A stretch of 64,000 nt of DNA from an uncultured Clostridia bacterium. Its GTDB lineage: Bacteria; Bacillota; Clostridia; Oscillospirales; Ruminococcaceae. The stretch is taken from NCBI GenBank assembly GCA_947627465.1, contig CANQWD010000006.1, positions 42,089 through 106,088 on the forward strand, read 5' to 3'. The notes below the pieces were generated by a model. The model was not told where the DNA came from. It was given only the letters and a program-made list of their open reading frames with translations, and searched no databases. Shown one piece after another: positions 41,599 through 49,607 of this stretch; position 1 is the stretch's first letter; every line of letters starts with the position of its first letter. Made by a program: the position numbers and the translations under genes.

Positions 41599-43568
41599 TC
41601 CTGTAACTCCTTTATTCTGTCGCGCAGATACGCTGCGTGCTCAAAGTCGAGAAGTTTCGCCGCCTTTTTCATCTCGGCGGTGTAACGCGCGATAAGCTGT
41701 TCGCGTTCGCGGCGCGGGAGCTTCTTTATTTCGGATTTGGAGCGTTTCTTGGTCTCCTTTTTGGTTATCTCCAGAACGTCCCGAACTTCCTTGATGATAG
41801 TTTTCGGGATAATGCCGTTTTCCGTGTTGTAACGCTGTTGAATTTCGCGGCGGCGTTGTGTCTCGGTGATAGCAAGCTCCATAGAGCGTGTAACCTCGTC
41901 CGCATACATAATTACCGTGCCCTCCGCGTTACGCGCGGCGCGTCCTATCGTCTGCACAAGCGACGTTTCGGAGCGCAGAAAACCCTCCTTGTCCGCGTCG
42001 AGTATGGCAACTAGCGACACCTCGGGAATATCCAGCCCCTCGCGGAGCAGGTTAATTCCCACAAGCACGTCGAATTCGCCCTCGCGCAGGTCGCGGATTA
42101 TTTCCATGCGCTCTATCGTGTCGATATCGTGGTGCACATAGCGAACCTTGATACCCGCCTTTTCGAGAAAGTCCGTCAAATCCTCCGCCATTTTCTTGGT
42201 AAGCGTCGTAACGAGCACGCGCTGTTTCTTTTCGACGCGTGTGTTTATCTCGCTTATCAAGTCCTCTATTTGACCGTCGGTCGGTTTTACGATTATCTCG
42301 GGGTCGAGCAGTCCCGTCGGACGGATTATCTGCTCGACTATCTGCGTGGAGCGCTCTTTCTCGAAATCTCCGGGAGTTGCCGAAACGAACACCGCTTGCG
42401 GTATCTTCTCGTAAAATTCATCGAAATTGAGCGGTCGGTTGTCGTAAGCGCACGGCAGTCTGAAGCCGTAGTCGACGAGGTTTTTCTTTCGCGCAACGTC
42501 GCCGCCGTACATACCGCGAACTTGCGGCAAAGTAACGTGGCTCTCGTCCACCATAAGCAGAAAATCCTCGGGAAAGTGGTCGATAAGCGTTATCGGAGTG
42601 CTTCCGGGCGGTCTGCGCGCAAGCACGCGCGAGTAGTTCTCAACGCCTTTGCAGGTGCCTATCTCGCGCAGCATTTCCATATCGTAGCGCGTGCGCTGTT
42701 CAATGCGCTGCGCTTCTATCAGCTTGTTGTTGTCCTTGAAGAACTTCACGCGTTCTTCCAACTCGTTTTCAAGCTCCTCAAGAGCCTCGTCCATTTTCTC
42801 CTTGCCTATAATGTAGTGCGAAGCGGGAAAAATCATAGCGTGCAATATTGTCGCGCGGGTGTTGCCCGTAACGACCTCAAACTCGCTTATGCGGTCGATC
42901 TCGTCTCCGAAAAACTCCACACGGACGGCGTTTTCGTTTGTGCTGCCCGCGGGGTAGATCTCAAGAGTATCGCCTTTAACGCGGAATTTGTTGCGCACGA
43001 AATTCAGCTCGTTGCGTTCGTATTGCATTTCCACAAGCCTTTTGATGACTTCCTCGCGCGAAATCTCCTGCCCTTGCCGCAATGACAGCGTGTTGCAGCG
43101 GTAATCGTCCGGAGAGCCGAGCGAGTAAATGCACGATACCGACGAAACAATTATTACATCGCGGCGCTCGGCTAAAGAAGCCGTCGCAGAGTGCCGAAGT
43201 CTGTCTATTTCGTCGTTTATCGCGCTGTCCTTTTCAATGTACGCGTCGGTTGAGGGAATATACGCTTCGGGCTGATAGTAGTCGTAGTAGCTTACGAAAA
43301 ACTCCACCGCGTTATTTGGAAAGAACTCGCGAAACTCGCTGCAAAGCTGCGCCGCAAGCGTTTTGTTGTGCGCCAAAACGAGCGTGGGCTTGTTGACGTT
43401 CGCGATAATGTTCGCCATAGTGAAAGTTTTTCCCGAGCCGGTAATGCCGAGAAGCGTCTGCTCCTTGTCGCCGCGCAGAACGCCCTCGGAGAGCGCCTTT
43501 ATAGCTTCGGGCTGATCGCCCGTAGGTTTGTATTCGCTGTGAAGCTCAAATTTTTTAGAAGTATCCAT
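41595..43568 (-). CDS. uvrB: Excinuclease ABC subunit B
   Basis: A 657-residue UvrB, the damage-verifying helicase of nucleotide excision repair. Helicase motif I is [14 protein letters not shown] (about 41-54), [22 protein letters not shown] is the beta-hairpin region that grips [16 protein letters not shown] contains the DEAD-like box, and [33 protein letters not shown] is motif V-VI. The C-terminal UVR domain ([33 protein letters not shown]) contacts UvrC. Length is normal. It is separated from uvrA by the CPBP gene and the small Cys-rich gene. Confidence 0.98.
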   Translation of the reverse strand: MDTSKKFELHSEYKPTGDQPEAIKALSEGVLRGDKEQTLLGITGSGKTFTMANIIANVNKPTLVLAHNKTLAAQLCSEFREFFPNNAVEFFVSYYDYYQPEAYIPSTDAYIEKDSAINDEIDRLRHSATASLAERRDVIIVSSVSCIYSLGSPDDYRCNTLSLRQGQEISREEVIKRLVEMQYERNELNFVRNKFRVKGDTLEIYPAGSTNENAVRVEFFGDEIDRISEFEVVTGNTRATILHAMIFPASHYIIGKEKMDEALEELENELEERVKFFKDNNKLIEAQRIEQRTRYDMEMLREIGTCKGVENYSRVLARRPPGSTPITLIDHFPEDFLLMVDESHVTLPQVRGMYGGDVARKKNLVDYGFRLPCAYDNRPLNFDEFYEKIPQAVFVSATPGDFEKERSTQIVEQIIRPTGLLDPEIIVKPTDGQIEDLISEINTRVEKKQRVLVTTLTKKMAEDLTDFLEKAGIKVRYVHHDIDTIERMEIIRDLREGEFDVLVGINLLREGLDIPEVSLVAILDADKEGFLRSETSLVQTIGRAARNAEGTVIMYADEVTRSMELAITETQRRREIQQRYNTENGIIPKTIIKEVRDVLEITKKETKKRSKSEIKKLPRREREQLIARYTAEMKKAAKLLDFEHAAYLRDRIKELQE

Positions 43569-43586
43569 AGTTTCCCCTTAATCAAA

Positions 43587-44282
43587 TCAGTACCATATCT
43601 CCGACACTGCGCCCTCTGAACGAAGGGAATAGCCTTGATCGCCGCAAATAATAACGTGATCCATAAATTCAATGCCGAATTCCTTTAATAAATTTCCAAG
43701 CTTGCGCGTTACGTTTATGTCCTCGCCGGAAGTGTATGCGTATCCCTCTGAATGATTGTGTGCCAGAATTACGGAAGCGCATTTGTAATTTAACGCCTGT
43801 CTTATTATTTCACTACAATCAACAACGATGTGCTCGGAGTCGTTTCCGGGAAAGTTGTCCTTGTAAATAATATTGAGGCTGCGATCCAACAAAAAGAAGG
43901 AACTGCATTCATAAGAAAGGTTCTTATAATAATCAAGACAAAATTTAACGGTTGACTGTGAAGCTTCCATTTTTATAAGCTTTGTTTTTTGTTGGTTCAG
44001 ATATACGGAAAGTTCGCCTAAAAAACGAAGCTGGGTCGCTGCGTTTTCGCCAATGCCCTTGATATTTATAAGTTTCGATATCGGCGCGTTAAGCGCGTCC
44101 TTGATTGAGCCGAATGTATTGATAAGAGAATGCGCGGTCTCATTTGTGTTAACTCGCGGCAAGCACAAAAAGAGAATTATCTCCATAATTTCGTGTTCTT
44201 CAAAACCCGATAATCCGTTTTTGAGATATTTTTGCCACATTCTGCTTCTGTGACCGTTGTGAACGTCTCCTTTTTCGGACAT
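43587..44282 (-). CDS. radC: RadC/JAB-domain protein
   Basis: A 231-residue RadC-type protein. An N-terminal helix-hairpin-helix (LINIKGIGENAATQLRFL, about 87-104) precedes the MPN+/JAB domain with the metalloprotease-like JAMM motif AHNHSEGYAYTSGEDINVT (HxH...S/T..xxD). Usually HNHPSG is seen, and here Pro-Ser is replaced by Ser-Glu. Historically named for DNA repair, its true role is unclear. It begins the uvrB-CPBP-Cys-rich transcription unit, with 18 bases to uvrB. Confidence 0.88.
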   Translation of the reverse strand: MSEKGDVHNGHRSRMWQKYLKNGLSGFEEHEIMEIILFLCLPRVNTNETAHSLINTFGSIKDALNAPISKLINIKGIGENAATQLRFLGELSVYLNQQKTKLIKMEASQSTVKFCLDYYKNLSYECSSFFLLDRSLNIIYKDNFPGNDSEHIVVDCSEIIRQALNYKCASVILAHNHSEGYAYTSGEDINVTRKLGNLLKEFGIEFMDHVIICGDQGYSLRSEGAVSEIWY

Positions 44283-44350
44283 TATCTCACCTCGTTTAGT
44301 TAGTAATTAGAAATGCATTTCCTTGTGTAAATGCTCAAACGTCTATCCCT

Positions 44351-44379
44351 ATTCTATCAAATTATTCGGACTTTGTCAA
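44351..44379 (-). promoter_or_regulatory. Promoter of the radC-uvrB operon
   Basis: Minus-strand TTGACA (44379-44374), 17 bases, TAGAAT (44356-44351). The leader to radC is about 62 bases. Confidence 0.75.
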
Positions 44380-44422
44380 GATGTAAAACGCGCCCGCAGT
44401 TAAGACCGGCGAGCGCATAATT

Positions 44423-45604
44423 TTATCTTATTTCAAAATCCTTGCCAACATTGAAGATAAGCGCCGTCATCGCGAGGTCTGACAGCTTGCTTCCTTTATC
44501 TATAGCCTGTGATATGCAGTTGAAAGTCGCACTGTTGCTTACCAGCCTGCGGAAAACTTCGTCTGTCTTTTCGCCGAAAACCCCGTTTGAAAACAGCGTA
44601 AAAACAGAGGAGCAAATCGGATAATAATCGTAAAGCTGACTGCGGTAAACCGTAATAGGCTCGCCGTCCTCGGACTTTATCTGCACAGTTTCGGGAAATG
44701 TCGCTTCGGAAAGCGCGTTCTCCGCGCAAATCTCGGGAATAAACAGGAAACATTCCCACGCTAATGTCACATCGCCGAATTCGGCTGTCAATGTTTGCGG
44801 GAGAGCTTGAAGATCCTCGCTGCTTTTGACCTCGTTAAATAGCTCTATCGCTCTTTTTACTTTGGAGATCAAAACCTTGCGTCCGTCTAAACCGCTGTAT
44901 AGCTTTTGCGGCTGTACGTCCTGCTTGATGAAAAAGAACTGCTTCTGCGACGCGAATTGTTCAACGTTCCACTGCGCGGCGTGCTTTTCAACTATTGCCC
45001 CAAGTTCCGCCGACGGAATGTCGTTTACCCGCACTTCGCCCGTGACTTGTTGATCGTTTTTTCCGATAGCCTTAGAAGCGAAGATCTTCACGTAACACAT
45101 TTTACGGTCGCCAAGCCGTTTTACGATCTCTTTTTTCAGCATATCCCAATATTTTAAAGCGACGGTTTCCGAATTGTCTATGTCGATGTTTTCGCCCATT
45201 CCCACGAGATCGCTGCCGTAGACTTTCCATGTGTGACTTTTTCCGTTAAACGTGCTTGTGACGGGTTTTCCGTTTTCGCCGTTTTTCATTTGGATAATAC
45301 CGTTCATAAACGCGAAAAGAAACGAACCCACGCAAGAGCCTATCGCCGTATCGATGTCTTTTCCCGTTGCGGCGCAGCATTCGTAAAGCGGTTCGTCAAA
45401 GTCGGGATCGGAGATGTTGAAGCCGACGACCGCAATATGTTCATCACTCTGCTCAATGCGCGGCGTTATTGTCATGCCCCATTCGGAACAGAAAATGCCG
45501 TCTCCGCGTATCTCGTTTTCGACCGCTTCCGCAAGGCTGCTGTGGACGCTTTCCAAAACACGTCTTAGCGGGTCGTACTTGTGATGCCGTTCAAAGATAC
45601 TCAT
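44423..45604 (-). CDS. Uncharacterised 393-residue protein
   Basis: A soluble protein I cannot assign. The N-terminal half (GIFCSEWGMTITPRIEQSDEHIAVVGFNISDPDFDEPLYECCAATGKDIDTAIGSC) looks like one alpha/beta domain of the kind found in unnamed immunity-like proteins. The C-terminal half (ITVYRSQLYDYYPICSSVFTLFSNGV) is helical. There is no signal peptide or membrane segment. Its ATG overlaps the pduL stop by one base (TAATG), so it is translated from the pduL transcript. Confidence 0.75.
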   Translation of the reverse strand: MSIFERHHKYDPLRRVLESVHSSLAEAVENEIRGDGIFCSEWGMTITPRIEQSDEHIAVVGFNISDPDFDEPLYECCAATGKDIDTAIGSCVGSFLFAFMNGIIQMKNGENGKPVTSTFNGKSHTWKVYGSDLVGMGENIDIDNSETVALKYWDMLKKEIVKRLGDRKMCYVKIFASKAIGKNDQQVTGEVRVNDIPSAELGAIVEKHAAQWNVEQFASQKQFFFIKQDVQPQKLYSGLDGRKVLISKVKRAIELFNEVKSSEDLQALPQTLTAEFGDVTLAWECFLFIPEICAENALSEATFPETVQIKSEDGEPITVYRSQLYDYYPICSSVFTLFSNGVFGEKTDEVFRRLVSNSATFNCISQAIDKGSKLSDLAMTALIFNVGKDFEIR

Positions 45605-46182
45605 TACAGCTCCTTGATGATCTCGCCCATAAGTCCGGGCGTTGCGCTAATGGCGTTGGACTCGTCCGTGTCGATGTGCATAGCGTCCGCGAAATCGTCT
45701 CTTACACGAACAACTACATCGCCGAGAACCGCCGCTCTGCCGTTGGTCTTGCACTTTACCCAGACAACGTCCTTGCTTTTGAGACCGAGTTTCTCGGCGG
45801 TTGCGGGAGTGAGATGGATATGGCGCTTAGCGACGATAACGCCCTCTTTGATAGTTACCTCGCCCGCGGGACCTTTGAGCGTACAGCCGGGAGTACCCGC
45901 GATGTCGCCGCTTTCGCGTATTGCGATATCAACGCCGATAGAACGCGCGTCCGTAGCCGACAGCTCCACTTGGTTCGCGCTTCTGCACGGACCGAGTATA
46001 GAAACGTTTGCAAGCTCTCTCTTGGGTCCCACAACGGTAACTCTCTGCTCGCTCGCAAACTGCCCGGGCTGCGAAAGGTCTTTTTTCTTGGTAAGCTCCG
46101 CGCCCTTGCCGAACAGTATCTCAAGGGTCTCTTTTGTTACGTGAACGTGACGCGCCGATGTTTCGATAAGTACTTCTGCCAT
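45604..46182 (-). CDS. pduL: Phosphate propanoyltransferase (PduL family)
   Basis: A 192-residue PduL-type phosphotransacylase that interconverts acyl-CoA and acyl phosphate. ETSARHVHVTKETLEILFG, VAKRHIHLTPATAEKLGL and MHIDTDESNA contain the conserved zinc-binding histidines of the two duplicated beta-barrels. No N-terminal encapsulation peptide is seen and no microcompartment shell genes are near. It is probably a cytosolic phosphotransacetylase feeding acetate kinase. ATG 46182 follows TTTGGAGGA. Its promoter diverges from that of the Fur-family gene. Confidence 0.93.
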   Translation of the reverse strand: MAEVLIETSARHVHVTKETLEILFGKGAELTKKKDLSQPGQFASEQRVTVVGPKRELANVSILGPCRSANQVELSATDARSIGVDIAIRESGDIAGTPGCTLKGPAGEVTIKEGVIVAKRHIHLTPATAEKLGLKSKDVVWVKCKTNGRAAVLGDVVVRVRDDFADAMHIDTDESNAISATPGLMGEIIKEL

Positions 46183-46235
46183 TATTTTGTCCTCCAAAAT
46201 TTGATTTAGGCAAATTGCCCAATAATTACTCTTTC

Positions 46236-46302
46236 ATTATACTACATTTTTTCAAAAAAATCAATAAAAACTATTGATTTTTTTGAAAAAATATGTTATA
46301 AT
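46236..46302. promoter_or_regulatory. Divergent pduL/fur promoters joined by a 20-bp perfect inverted repeat
   Basis: Minus-strand pduL promoter: TTGATT (46264-46259), 17 bases, TATAAT (46241-46236). Plus-strand fur promoter: TTGATT (46274-46279), 17 bases, TATAAT (46297-46302). TTTTTTCAAAAAAATCAATA (46247-46266) is mirrored exactly at 46272-46291 around a five-base centre, so both -35 boxes lie inside the palindrome. It could be a shared operator or simply mirrored promoters. Confidence 0.78.
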
Positions 46303-46304
46303 TT

Positions 46305-46323
46305 GAAAATGATAGTCAATATC
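46305..46323 (+). promoter_or_regulatory. Fur-like box at the fur-znu transcription start
   Basis: GAAAATGATAGTCAATATC matches the classical 19-base Fur box GATAATGATAATCATTATC at 16 positions. It lies directly after the -10 box, around the predicted start of transcription, where binding would repress the fur-znuA transcript. It could equally be read by a Zur-type member of the family. Confidence 0.72.
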
Positions 46324-46338
46324 AATTTATGCTTGCGG

Positions 46339-46423
46339 AAAATCCGTAATAATACTACATTTCCTTACATTTGTTCGCATAAGCGAGAACAATAGTATGT
46401 GACTTTACAAGACGGATTTTTTT
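46339..46423 (+). other. Structured leader with terminator-like closing stem
   Basis: AAAATCCGT (46339-46347) pairs with ACGGATTTT (46412-46420), followed by TTTC. Inside are shorter stems such as ATACTA..TAGTAT and TTGTTCGC..GCGAGAACAA. This lies between the Fur-like box and the start codon and could attenuate transcription. No known riboswitch class was recognised. Confidence 0.45.
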
Positions 46424-46468
46424 CGCGAATTTGTGAAAAGGATATTTTTTGAAGGTGCAGAGGTAAAA

Positions 46469-46870
46469 ATGAGCGACAACGAATATAAAACCAAACAGCG
46501 CGACGAGATAGTGGAGTTTTTCAATTCTCACCGCGGAAAATGCTACACGGCGAAAGAACTTATTAGAAGCGGCGAGGTAAGTTCCGGTGAGGCGACTGTT
46601 TACAGAACGCTGTCAAGGCTAGCCAATCAAGGCATTCTCAAACGTTTTACGGACGGCGAGGCGGCGTGCTATCAGCTTAACGAGAGCGAGGAATGCTCAC
46701 GGCATTTTCATTTGAAGTGCGAAAAATGCGGCAAACTTATTCACATGGATTGCGGCTTTATGGCGGAAATGAGCAGTCATATCGAACAAAGCCATAATTT
46801 CTTTGTGGATATCGGCAAAACCGTGATCTACGGATTATGCGGAGAGTGTAAGGAGAAAGAGAATGTTTAG
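46469..46870 (+). CDS. Fur-family metal regulator (probably Zur)
   Basis: A 133-residue Fur-family repressor. The winged helix contains YTAKELIRSGEVSSGEATVYRTLSRLANQGILKRF, and the dimerisation domain holds the metal site RHFHLKCEKCGKLIHMDCG and the structural zinc pairs CEKC and CGEC. The adjacent znu genes make zinc sensing most likely, although Fur and PerR cannot be excluded from sequence alone. ATG 46469 is preferred, six bases after AGAGG, to the tracked 46433. It overlaps znuA by eight bases. The Fur-like box suggests autoregulation. Confidence 0.9.
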   Translation: MSDNEYKTKQRDEIVEFFNSHRGKCYTAKELIRSGEVSSGEATVYRTLSRLANQGILKRFTDGEAACYQLNESEECSRHFHLKCEKCGKLIHMDCGFMAEMSSHIEQSHNFFVDIGKTVIYGLCGECKEKENV

Positions 46871-47813
46871 AAAACTTATCGCGGTTCTGACCGCGGCGGC
46901 GATCGCGCTGTTTTGCGGCTGTTCGTCGGCGGAATCTCGCGGCGAAAAGCTGCAAATAGTCACTACGATATTTCCGGCTTACGACTTCGCGCGGCAGATA
47001 TTCGGCGACAAAGCCGATATCACTTTGCTTTTAAAGCCCGGAACGGAAAGCCACAGCTACGACCCGTCCGCACAGGATATCGTCAAAATAGACAAGTGCG
47101 ACTTGTTTATTTACAACGGCGGCGAGAGCGACGCTTGGGTTGAAAACGTCCTTAAATCCGCCAACAAGGTAAACTCGCTTAAAATGATGAACTTTGTTGA
47201 AGCAATCGAGGAGGAAAAACTTGTCGGCACTGAAGATGAAAGTCACGAGGAACACGACCACGACGAGGGCGAGGAAGAATATGACGAGCACATCTGGACT
47301 TCGCCGAAAAACGCCGCGCTTATCGTCGACGGCATTAAAAGCGAAGCCATAAGGCTTGATACAAGTAACCGCGATATCTACAAGAAAAACGCGGACGATT
47401 ACTCCGCTAAGATAAACGACTTGGATAAGCGTTTCGGTGAACTTCTGGCGGGGGAGAGCCGCTATTTTGTGTTCGGCGACCGCTTTCCATTGCTTTACTT
47501 CTTTAAAGAGTATGGGCTGAACTACTACGCCGCGTTCCCGGGGTGCGGCGCGGAGACTGAGCCGTCAGCGCAAATCATTGCGTTTCTTACCGATAAGCTC
47601 AAAGATGACGACACGGTGAAAACGGTGTTTTATATCGAGCTTTCCAATCACAAGCTGGCGGACACGTTGGCAAATGAAAACGGTCTGCAAACAGCCGAGT
47701 TCCACACCTGTCACAACATAACTGCCGATGATTTTCAAGCGGGGGAGAGCTATGTTTCGCTTATGGAGAGGAATTTCCAAACTTTGGAAAATACCTTAAA
47801 GAAAGGAACATAA
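46863..47813 (+). CDS. znuA: Zinc ABC transporter substrate-binding lipoprotein
   Basis: A 316-residue cluster A-I metal-binding lipoprotein. The signal ends in a lipobox before Cys20 (LFCGC). The metal ligands are His in GTESHSYDPS and His in EEYDEHIWTSPKN. An acidic His-rich loop, ESHEEHDHDEGEEE, precedes the second and is typical of zinc-specific members. At the third ligand position the motif is VFGDRFPLLYFF, with Asp where many ZnuA have His, a form I know from other clostridial homologues. FHTCHN is near the fourth. It is encoded directly after the Fur-family gene. Confidence 0.92.
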   Translation: MFRKLIAVLTAAAIALFCGCSSAESRGEKLQIVTTIFPAYDFARQIFGDKADITLLLKPGTESHSYDPSAQDIVKIDKCDLFIYNGGESDAWVENVLKSANKVNSLKMMNFVEAIEEEKLVGTEDESHEEHDHDEGEEEYDEHIWTSPKNAALIVDGIKSEAIRLDTSNRDIYKKNADDYSAKINDLDKRFGELLAGESRYFVFGDRFPLLYFFKEYGLNYYAAFPGCGAETEPSAQIIAFLTDKLKDDDTVKTVFYIELSNHKLADTLANENGLQTAEFHTCHNITADDFQAGESYVSLMERNFQTLENTLKKGT

Positions 47814-47815
47814 AA

Positions 47816-48073
47816 ATGGGTCAGTTGGCAAATCTTCCGAATATCGGAAAGGTTGTTGAGGGGCAATTAAATCAAGTTGGCATCGATACCACCGAGCAGC
47901 ATGTGCAGACGGGCGCGGAAAGCGCATGGCTGAAAATACAGTCGATAGACAGCAGCGCGTGTATTCACAGGCTGTTGGCTCTTGAGGGTGCTATTCGCGG
48001 AATTAAGAAAACCGATATCCCGACCGAGCGTAAGGCGGAGCTTAAGGATTTTTACAATTTGCATAAACTTTAA
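47816..48073 (+). CDS. TfoX/Sxy C-terminal domain protein
   Basis: An 85-residue stand-alone TfoX-C helix-hairpin-helix domain: LANLPNIGKVVEGQLNQVGIDTTEQ, TGAESAWLKI, then CIHRLLALEGAIRG. In Proteobacteria the full-length protein controls competence. Firmicute single-domain versions are of unknown function and may bind DNA. It starts three bases after the znuA stop with AAAGGAAC upstream, so it is in the fur-znuA transcript. Confidence 0.88.
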   Translation: MGQLANLPNIGKVVEGQLNQVGIDTTEQHVQTGAESAWLKIQSIDSSACIHRLLALEGAIRGIKKTDIPTERKAELKDFYNLHKL

Positions 48074-48116
48074 CTTGTGGGTAAATAAATTATTCGAGAT
48101 TTAAAGAGGTATGGCG

Positions 48117-48308
48117 ATGGAGCGGTTAAAGGCGTTTGAAGATATGCTGAACGATATAAAAAAGCAAGCCGAATACGAAACGGAACAGCTTAAACAACTG
48201 AAAGCGGCAGGCAGGGAGAAATCCGCAACATACCGTCAGTATCTGGGAAACCGTATGTTTTATAAGATGATGCTCGAAAAATATAAAGAGTATGGACTTA
48301 TTGAGTGA
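48117..48308 (+). CDS. Small coiled-coil protein of unknown function
   Basis: A 63-residue charged, helical protein (LNDIKKQAEYETEQLKQLKAAG...SATYRQYLGNRMFYKMMLEKYKEYGLIE). I have seen similar short proteins in Clostridia but no function is known. ATG 48117 is seven bases after AAAGAGG, while the tracked ATG 48111 is too close to that site. It follows the TfoX-C gene with a 43-base gap. Confidence 0.72.
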   Translation: MERLKAFEDMLNDIKKQAEYETEQLKQLKAAGREKSATYRQYLGNRMFYKMMLEKYKEYGLIE

Positions 48309-48338
48309 TATGTTTTTACCAAAAGTAAAACCGTCTCA

Positions 48339-48367
48339 TTGACTTTGCGGTAACAATGCGCTATAAT
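48339..48367 (+). promoter_or_regulatory. Promoter of the Atl1-like gene and znuCB
   Basis: TTGACT (48339-48344), 17 bases, TATAAT (48362-48367), 20 bases before the start codon. It provides znuC and znuB with a promoter separate from znuA. No Fur-like box was found here. Confidence 0.72.
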
Positions 48368-48387
48368 AAGCGCGGAGGTGTTGAATT

Positions 48388-48867
48388 ATGGCAAACGAAA
48401 ACAAAAAGGACTTCAACGCAATGTTAAAGGACGGCAAGGATATGCCGAAGATCGTCGAGATAACCGACCAAAAGAGTATTGAAAAGTACGGCGGCAGCCG
48501 AATGTATTTTGCTCCGCCAATGTATTACGACGAAGTTATGCGGCGCGTTCCCAAAGGAAAAGTGATAACTGTCGGAGACATTCGCGCGTATTTCGCTAAG
48601 CAAAACAACGCGAACTTCACCGACCCGATAACGGCGGGGATATTCTGCTCGATAGCGGCATGGGCGAGTTTTCAGCGCACGGACAACAAAGCGCCGTATT
48701 GGAGAACGCTGAAGAATAACGGTGAGTTAAATCCAAAATATCCCGGCGGAATTGAGGATCAAAAAAGGCTGCTCGAAGCAGAGGGCTTCACGATAATCAA
48801 AAAGGGCAGGACTAACATTCGCTATTATGTCAAGGATTATGTGAAATTTTTGTACAGATTGGAATAA
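48388..48867 (+). CDS. MGMT-family (Atl1-like) DNA-binding protein
   Basis: A 159-residue protein related to the DNA-binding half of O6-methylguanine methyltransferases. RRVPKGKVITVGDIRAYFA and PYWRTLKNNGELNPKYPGGIEDQKRLLEAEGF match the alkyltransferase-like (Atl) family. The catalytic PCHR cysteine is absent, with PYWRTLK in its place, so it may recognise alkylated or other DNA lesions without repairing them. Six bases separate it from znuC, yet no metabolic link to zinc is evident. Confidence 0.85.
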   Translation: MANENKKDFNAMLKDGKDMPKIVEITDQKSIEKYGGSRMYFAPPMYYDEVMRRVPKGKVITVGDIRAYFAKQNNANFTDPITAGIFCSIAAWASFQRTDNKAPYWRTLKNNGELNPKYPGGIEDQKRLLEAEGFTIIKKGRTNIRYYVKDYVKFLYRLE

Positions 48868-48872
48868 AGAAA

Positions 48873-49607
48873 ATGGCACTTATCAGAACTGAAAAATTAA
48901 CGCTGTCGTATGAAAATATGACTGTTATAGAAAACCTTGATTTCGAGGTGAAAAGCGGGGATTATCTCTGCATAGTCGGCGAGAACGGCTCGGGAAAATC
49001 CACGCTCGTAAAAGCGCTGTTGGGACTAAAAAAGCCCGTCGGCGGCTTGATAGAGTTCGGCGATGGACTTCTTCAAAAGGAGATAGGATATTTGCCGCAG
49101 CAGACGAGCGCTCAGCGCGATTTTCCCGCAAGCGTTTCGGAGGTGGTGATCTCGGGCTGCCTGAATTCGCGCGGAATACGCCCGTTTTACTCGGCGAAAG
49201 AGCGCAAAAAAGCTTCCGAGAATATCAAGCTCTTAGGTCTTTCGGATTTAAAGAACCGCAGCTACCGAGAACTTTCGGGCGGTCAGCAGCAGCGCGTTCT
49301 TTTGGCGAGAGCGCTCTGCGCCACAAAAAAGCTGCTTTTGCTTGACGAACCCGTAACGGGTTTGGATCCAATGGTTACGGCAGAAATGTACGAGCTTATC
49401 TCAAAGATAAATAAAAGCGGTGTTACCGTTATAATGGTAACGCATGATATTTCCGCCGCGATAAGGTACGCAAGTCATATCCTGTGTATGCGCGAAGGTG
49501 CGGAGGAGCATTTTTTCGGCACGACAGAGGAGTTTCTGAAAAGCGATATGTCGAATTTTCTTACGGGCAGCAAAAGGGAAAGGAGTGCGGAAAATGGAGA
49601 TACTTAA
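48873..49607 (+). CDS. znuC: Zinc ABC transporter ATP-binding protein
   Basis: A 244-residue ABC ATPase of the metal family. Walker A is VGENGSGKSTLV (about 36-47), the Q-loop is in IGYLPQQTSAQRDFPASV, the signature is YRELSGGQQQRVLLARAL, and Walker B is LLLLDEPVTGLDP, followed by the VTHDIS switch histidine. IGYLPQ with DFPASVSEVV is typical of ZnuC/MntB-type proteins. It overlaps the permease gene by 14 bases and would use ZnuA as receptor. Confidence 0.95.
   Translation: MALIRTEKLTLSYENMTVIENLDFEVKSGDYLCIVGENGSGKSTLVKALLGLKKPVGGLIEFGDGLLQKEIGYLPQQTSAQRDFPASVSEVVISGCLNSRGIRPFYSAKERKKASENIKLLGLSDLKNRSYRELSGGQQQRVLLARALCATKKLLLLDEPVTGLDPMVTAEMYELISKINKSGVTVIMVTHDISAAIRYASHILCMREGAEEHFFGTTEEFLKSDMSNFLTGSKRERSAENGDT

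Noticed and set aside
42129-43085. 318-residue plus-strand ORF opposite uvrB
   Set aside because: Antisense shadow of a conserved gene in a codon-biased region. No ribosome binding site, no recognisable domain.
45604-46182. PduL as part of a bacterial microcompartment operon
   Set aside because: No shell proteins, no propanediol or ethanolamine genes and no targeting peptide are near.
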